DNA from: SKVR01 sp964589855
GTDB taxonomy: Bacteria > Bacteroidota > Bacteroidia > Bacteroidales > UBA7960
Length of the DNA stretch: 18,090 nucleotides
Assembly: GCA_964589855.1 (NCBI GenBank)
Contig: CAZPVB010000067.1
Coordinates: 1 to 18,090, forward strand
Direction of reading: 5' to 3'
This document shows, piece after piece, positions 17,301 through 18,090 of this stretch; position 1 is the first letter of the stretch, and each line of letters starts with the position of its first letter. The position numbers and the translations under genes were made by a program. A model generated the notes under the pieces. It was not told where the DNA came from. It saw only the letters and a list, made by a program, of their open reading frames with translations, and did no database searches.

Positions 17301-17518
17301 GAGTCATTTTCAAAATAATGATAAATGGAAAAGTTGGGTGATTCATAGACCTGAAAGTCAAAACTTCTGTAACTGGGGCGGTTTCGTCCGAAATATTGTG
17401 CTTGTATCTGGGGTATTTCTAAAAGAAGAAACATCAGGGATATAAGAAAATATGCGAAATACGGACGATAAACCGCTTTTGTGGGTATCGTTTTCATAGC
17501 ATCTTTTTTATTGTTCAT
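14399..17518 (-). CDS. Outer-membrane protein with gluzincin-like peptidase, PD40 propeller and Omp85-like barrel
   Basis: A 1039-residue envelope protein. A Sec signal lies near residues 15-40, cleaved about IQA-Q; a second Met at residue 8 is an equally possible start. Residues about 50-310 resemble a gluzincin (peptidase MA-like) zinc metallopeptidase, with HELVH (154-158) and a downstream LVEGMAEYF (183-191) that can supply the glutamate ligand. Residues about 310-620 hold at least five TolB/PD40 propeller repeats, for example APSLSPNGEYISF, PSWSPNGKYIVFSG and ASFSPDGRYLTFATD. Residues about 660-1039 look like an outer-membrane beta-barrel with a C-terminal aromatic residue (Trp1039). GYPGYMRGFDYNS matches the RGF/RGY signature of Omp85 loop 6. 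The arrangement suggests a peptidase and propeller anchored to the outer membrane by their own barrel. It has no evident link to trehalose metabolism and is separated by a hairpin and a 352-nt gap. Substrate and peptidase activity are unknown. Confidence 0.88.
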   Translation of the reverse strand: MNNKKDAMKTIPTKAVYRPYFAYFLISLMFLLLEIPQIQAQYFGRNRPSYRSFDFQVYESPNFSIYHYFENDSVVNALGNSFEKWYERHLVLFGDTFDKPSPILIYRNHPEFQQTTAVSGSIGVGTQGVTEALKNRVVIPALATNAQTDHVIGHELVHVFHFRSLFIDDSLSLNSLRNLPLWLVEGMAEYFSIGSVDAHTSLIIRDAVQRDDFPTLKEMTRDYSYNPYRYGHSFVAFLGRTWGDEVIAPLYKETAKFGYERAMERIIGLSAETVSGLWKSATYNHFEKYMKDSLLQIPLGEKLLSEENSGNMNIAPSLSPNGEYISFYSEKDLFSLDLFLAEAKTGKIIKKLSSTTRGGDIDAFNFFESVGTWSPEGDKFVHVAVKKGQNQLVLVDVKNPRRSETIEVEGVPIINNPSWSPNGKYIVFSGLVEGVSDLYKFDMETRKVSQLTNDRYSHTQASFSPDGRYLTFATDLLPDHMPQDTISYTFNLGIMDMQDSERKIEVLDVFVGAKNLNPVFDHEQKGIYFLSNRDGFRNLYYYELDDEKVFKMTDFYTGISGITELSPAITVARNSGEVAYSYYQDGKYTIYTADNDDFIFEEVDPFDINMEAATLPPLNKTSVTFVDNALSSEKRTPVFPKDSFQTKEYKPEFGLTFIGSSGVGASTSRFGTGMSGGVSMMFSDMTGENQLFSVLAVNGEIYDFGGQVGYVNQKRRINWGGSVSHIPYPFAFLNFDREEIENEDGSVSLVDDMQFVIQRTFETQGGLFAFYPISTTRRIELSASTAWYYFRRDIFHTYYVDGLYAGQDRTKGESPSGFNLQRVSLGYIGDNSYFGMASPMAGQRYRFSMEKMFGEIDMYSATADYRRYFFMKPFSIAFRAAHYGRYGNDASNNLFYPLFLGYPGYMRGFDYNSLLNISDQIFDDNFTIDHLQGTRMLLGGLELKVPFTGPERLALISSGYFFTELNWFLDAGITWNQGQTLTLDNSKMTTNNRFPVFSTGPSLRINLFGALILEPYFAFPFTLKESYPGVWGLSFWPGW

Positions 17519-18090
17519 AAGTTATTTGCGTATTATGAAGCGGAATTTTTTATCTGTTTGTAATTTGATTCGTCTTGATATTGAAAGTTTTGCGTTTTGT
17601 GCCTGTAAGTGGTCCTCTCAGGGTTATCCAATTGCAGCACCAATAATTATCCTCGTGTGTGTCAATAGTATTATCATGGCTCGGTTCATCAAAAAAAATA
17701 TCTCAGCAAGTTCAATCACCATCAATATTTGATGACTTTATTTATCAAAAACAGTACCTAATAAAATTAATCAACTTCTTTTTATAACGTTTTAAACAAT
17801 CGCAATTATTGCATTGTTTGGTTTTATTTTTAAACAAGAAAAAAATAGTCCTTTAAACAGACGAAGCTGATCCGGAATACTTACATAACCTTTGAGTGTT
17901 TTGATAATTAACGTGATATGTTTTCCTCGACCTCAACCTGAACGATTAACCGGAAAGTAAAATAGTATAGATCCTTTCATCTGTTTATAATTTTCATTAT
18001 TTTGATTATGAGGTACTTATGTTTCTTAATCAGAGCCCGATAATGTCAGCGCTACGCGCCTTTGGATTCACTGGTAGCATTAGATTTCTA
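17519..18090. other. Gene-free right edge
   Basis: A stretch of 572 bases without a convincing gene on either strand. It should contain the promoter of the PD40/barrel gene, but no clear TAnnTTTG box was found. It contains a near-perfect palindrome (17794-17819) and, at the far right, a short GC-rich hairpin GCGC-TAC-GCGC (18049-18059) that contrasts with its AT-rich surroundings. Confidence 0.4.
17794..17819. repeat. Near-perfect palindrome upstream of the PD40/barrel gene
   Basis: AAACAAT, an unpaired C, and GCAAT (17794-17806) mirror ATTGC and ATTGTTT (17808-17819) around one central T, giving 12 paired bases with one bulge. It lies about 275 bases upstream of the PD40/barrel start. On the plus strand it is followed by a T-rich stretch. 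It could be an operator, or a terminator for a plus-strand transcript, though no plus-strand gene is visible before it. Confidence 0.45.

Noticed and set aside
17036..17341. A 101-codon plus-strand open frame
   Set aside because: It is antisense to the metallopeptidase-like part of the PD40/barrel gene, which includes HELVH; no independent coding evidence.
17481..17732. An 83-codon plus-strand open frame with hydrophobic N-terminus
   Set aside because: It overlaps the start of the PD40/barrel gene in antisense, and its hydrophobic start is the mirror of that gene's signal peptide. The rest lies in probable promoter DNA.
1..18090. tRNA, rRNA, CRISPR array, prophage or transposase genes
   Set aside because: No cloverleaf-like segment, regularly spaced direct repeats, or integrase/transposase-like protein was recognised in the gaps or open frames.

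Overview
The window reads as chromosomal DNA of a member of the Bacteroidota, probably a marine or otherwise osmotically stressed one. The evidence is moderately AT-rich DNA, almost no Shine-Dalgarno sites, TAnnTTTG-like promoter boxes, and close resemblance of the proteins to families typical of that phylum: a gluzincin/PD40/outer-membrane-barrel protein, a Tat-exported TIM-barrel isomerase, and fused trehalose enzymes. The genus cannot be named from sequence alone. All eight convincing genes lie on the minus strand, so transcription runs from high to low coordinates.

Layout in transcription order: (1) 17518-14399, a secreted metallopeptidase-like/PD40 propeller/Omp85-like barrel protein, followed by a hairpin. 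(2) 14046-10747, a trehalose synthase fused to a maltokinase-like domain. (3) 10668-9787, a Tat-exported sugar isomerase/epimerase-like protein. (4) 9692-8472, an MFS transporter. Then comes a 774-base gene-free stretch with a 19-bp inverted repeat at its edge. (5) 7697-6132, a beta-phosphoglucomutase-like HAD domain fused to trehalose-6-phosphate phosphatase. (6) 5822-3393, a GH65 disaccharide phosphorylase. (7) 3381-1168, trehalose-6-phosphate synthase fused to a phosphatase-like domain, closed by a strong terminator. (8) 910-344, an exported glutathione peroxidase with its own terminator.

The core is a trehalose cluster. The GT20 domain should make trehalose-6-phosphate, a phosphatase releases trehalose, TreS interconverts trehalose and maltose, and the GH65 enzyme with the beta-phosphoglucomutase-like domain could return the disaccharide to glucose-6-phosphate through beta-glucose-1-phosphate. 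The beta-PGM/TPP protein followed by GH65 has the same domain order and nearly the same total length as mycobacterial OtsB1 (Rv2006), here as two genes.

The most striking observation is that both large fusion enzymes appear to carry a dead second domain. In the TPS-TPP protein the HAD nucleophile Asp is Asn501 and the motif IV Mg-binding Asp is Ala683. In the TreS-maltokinase protein the catalytic base of HGDxHLGQ is Asn951, and the downstream H, G and Q are K, D and K. The first domain of each keeps its catalytic residues. The only phosphatase domain with complete motifs is the one fused to the beta-PGM-like domain. The window may therefore encode a trehalose system built on pseudoenzyme fusions, with synthesis and dephosphorylation split between proteins and no apparent route from maltose to maltose-1-phosphate. 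These substitutions were read directly from the codons; loss of activity is inferred.
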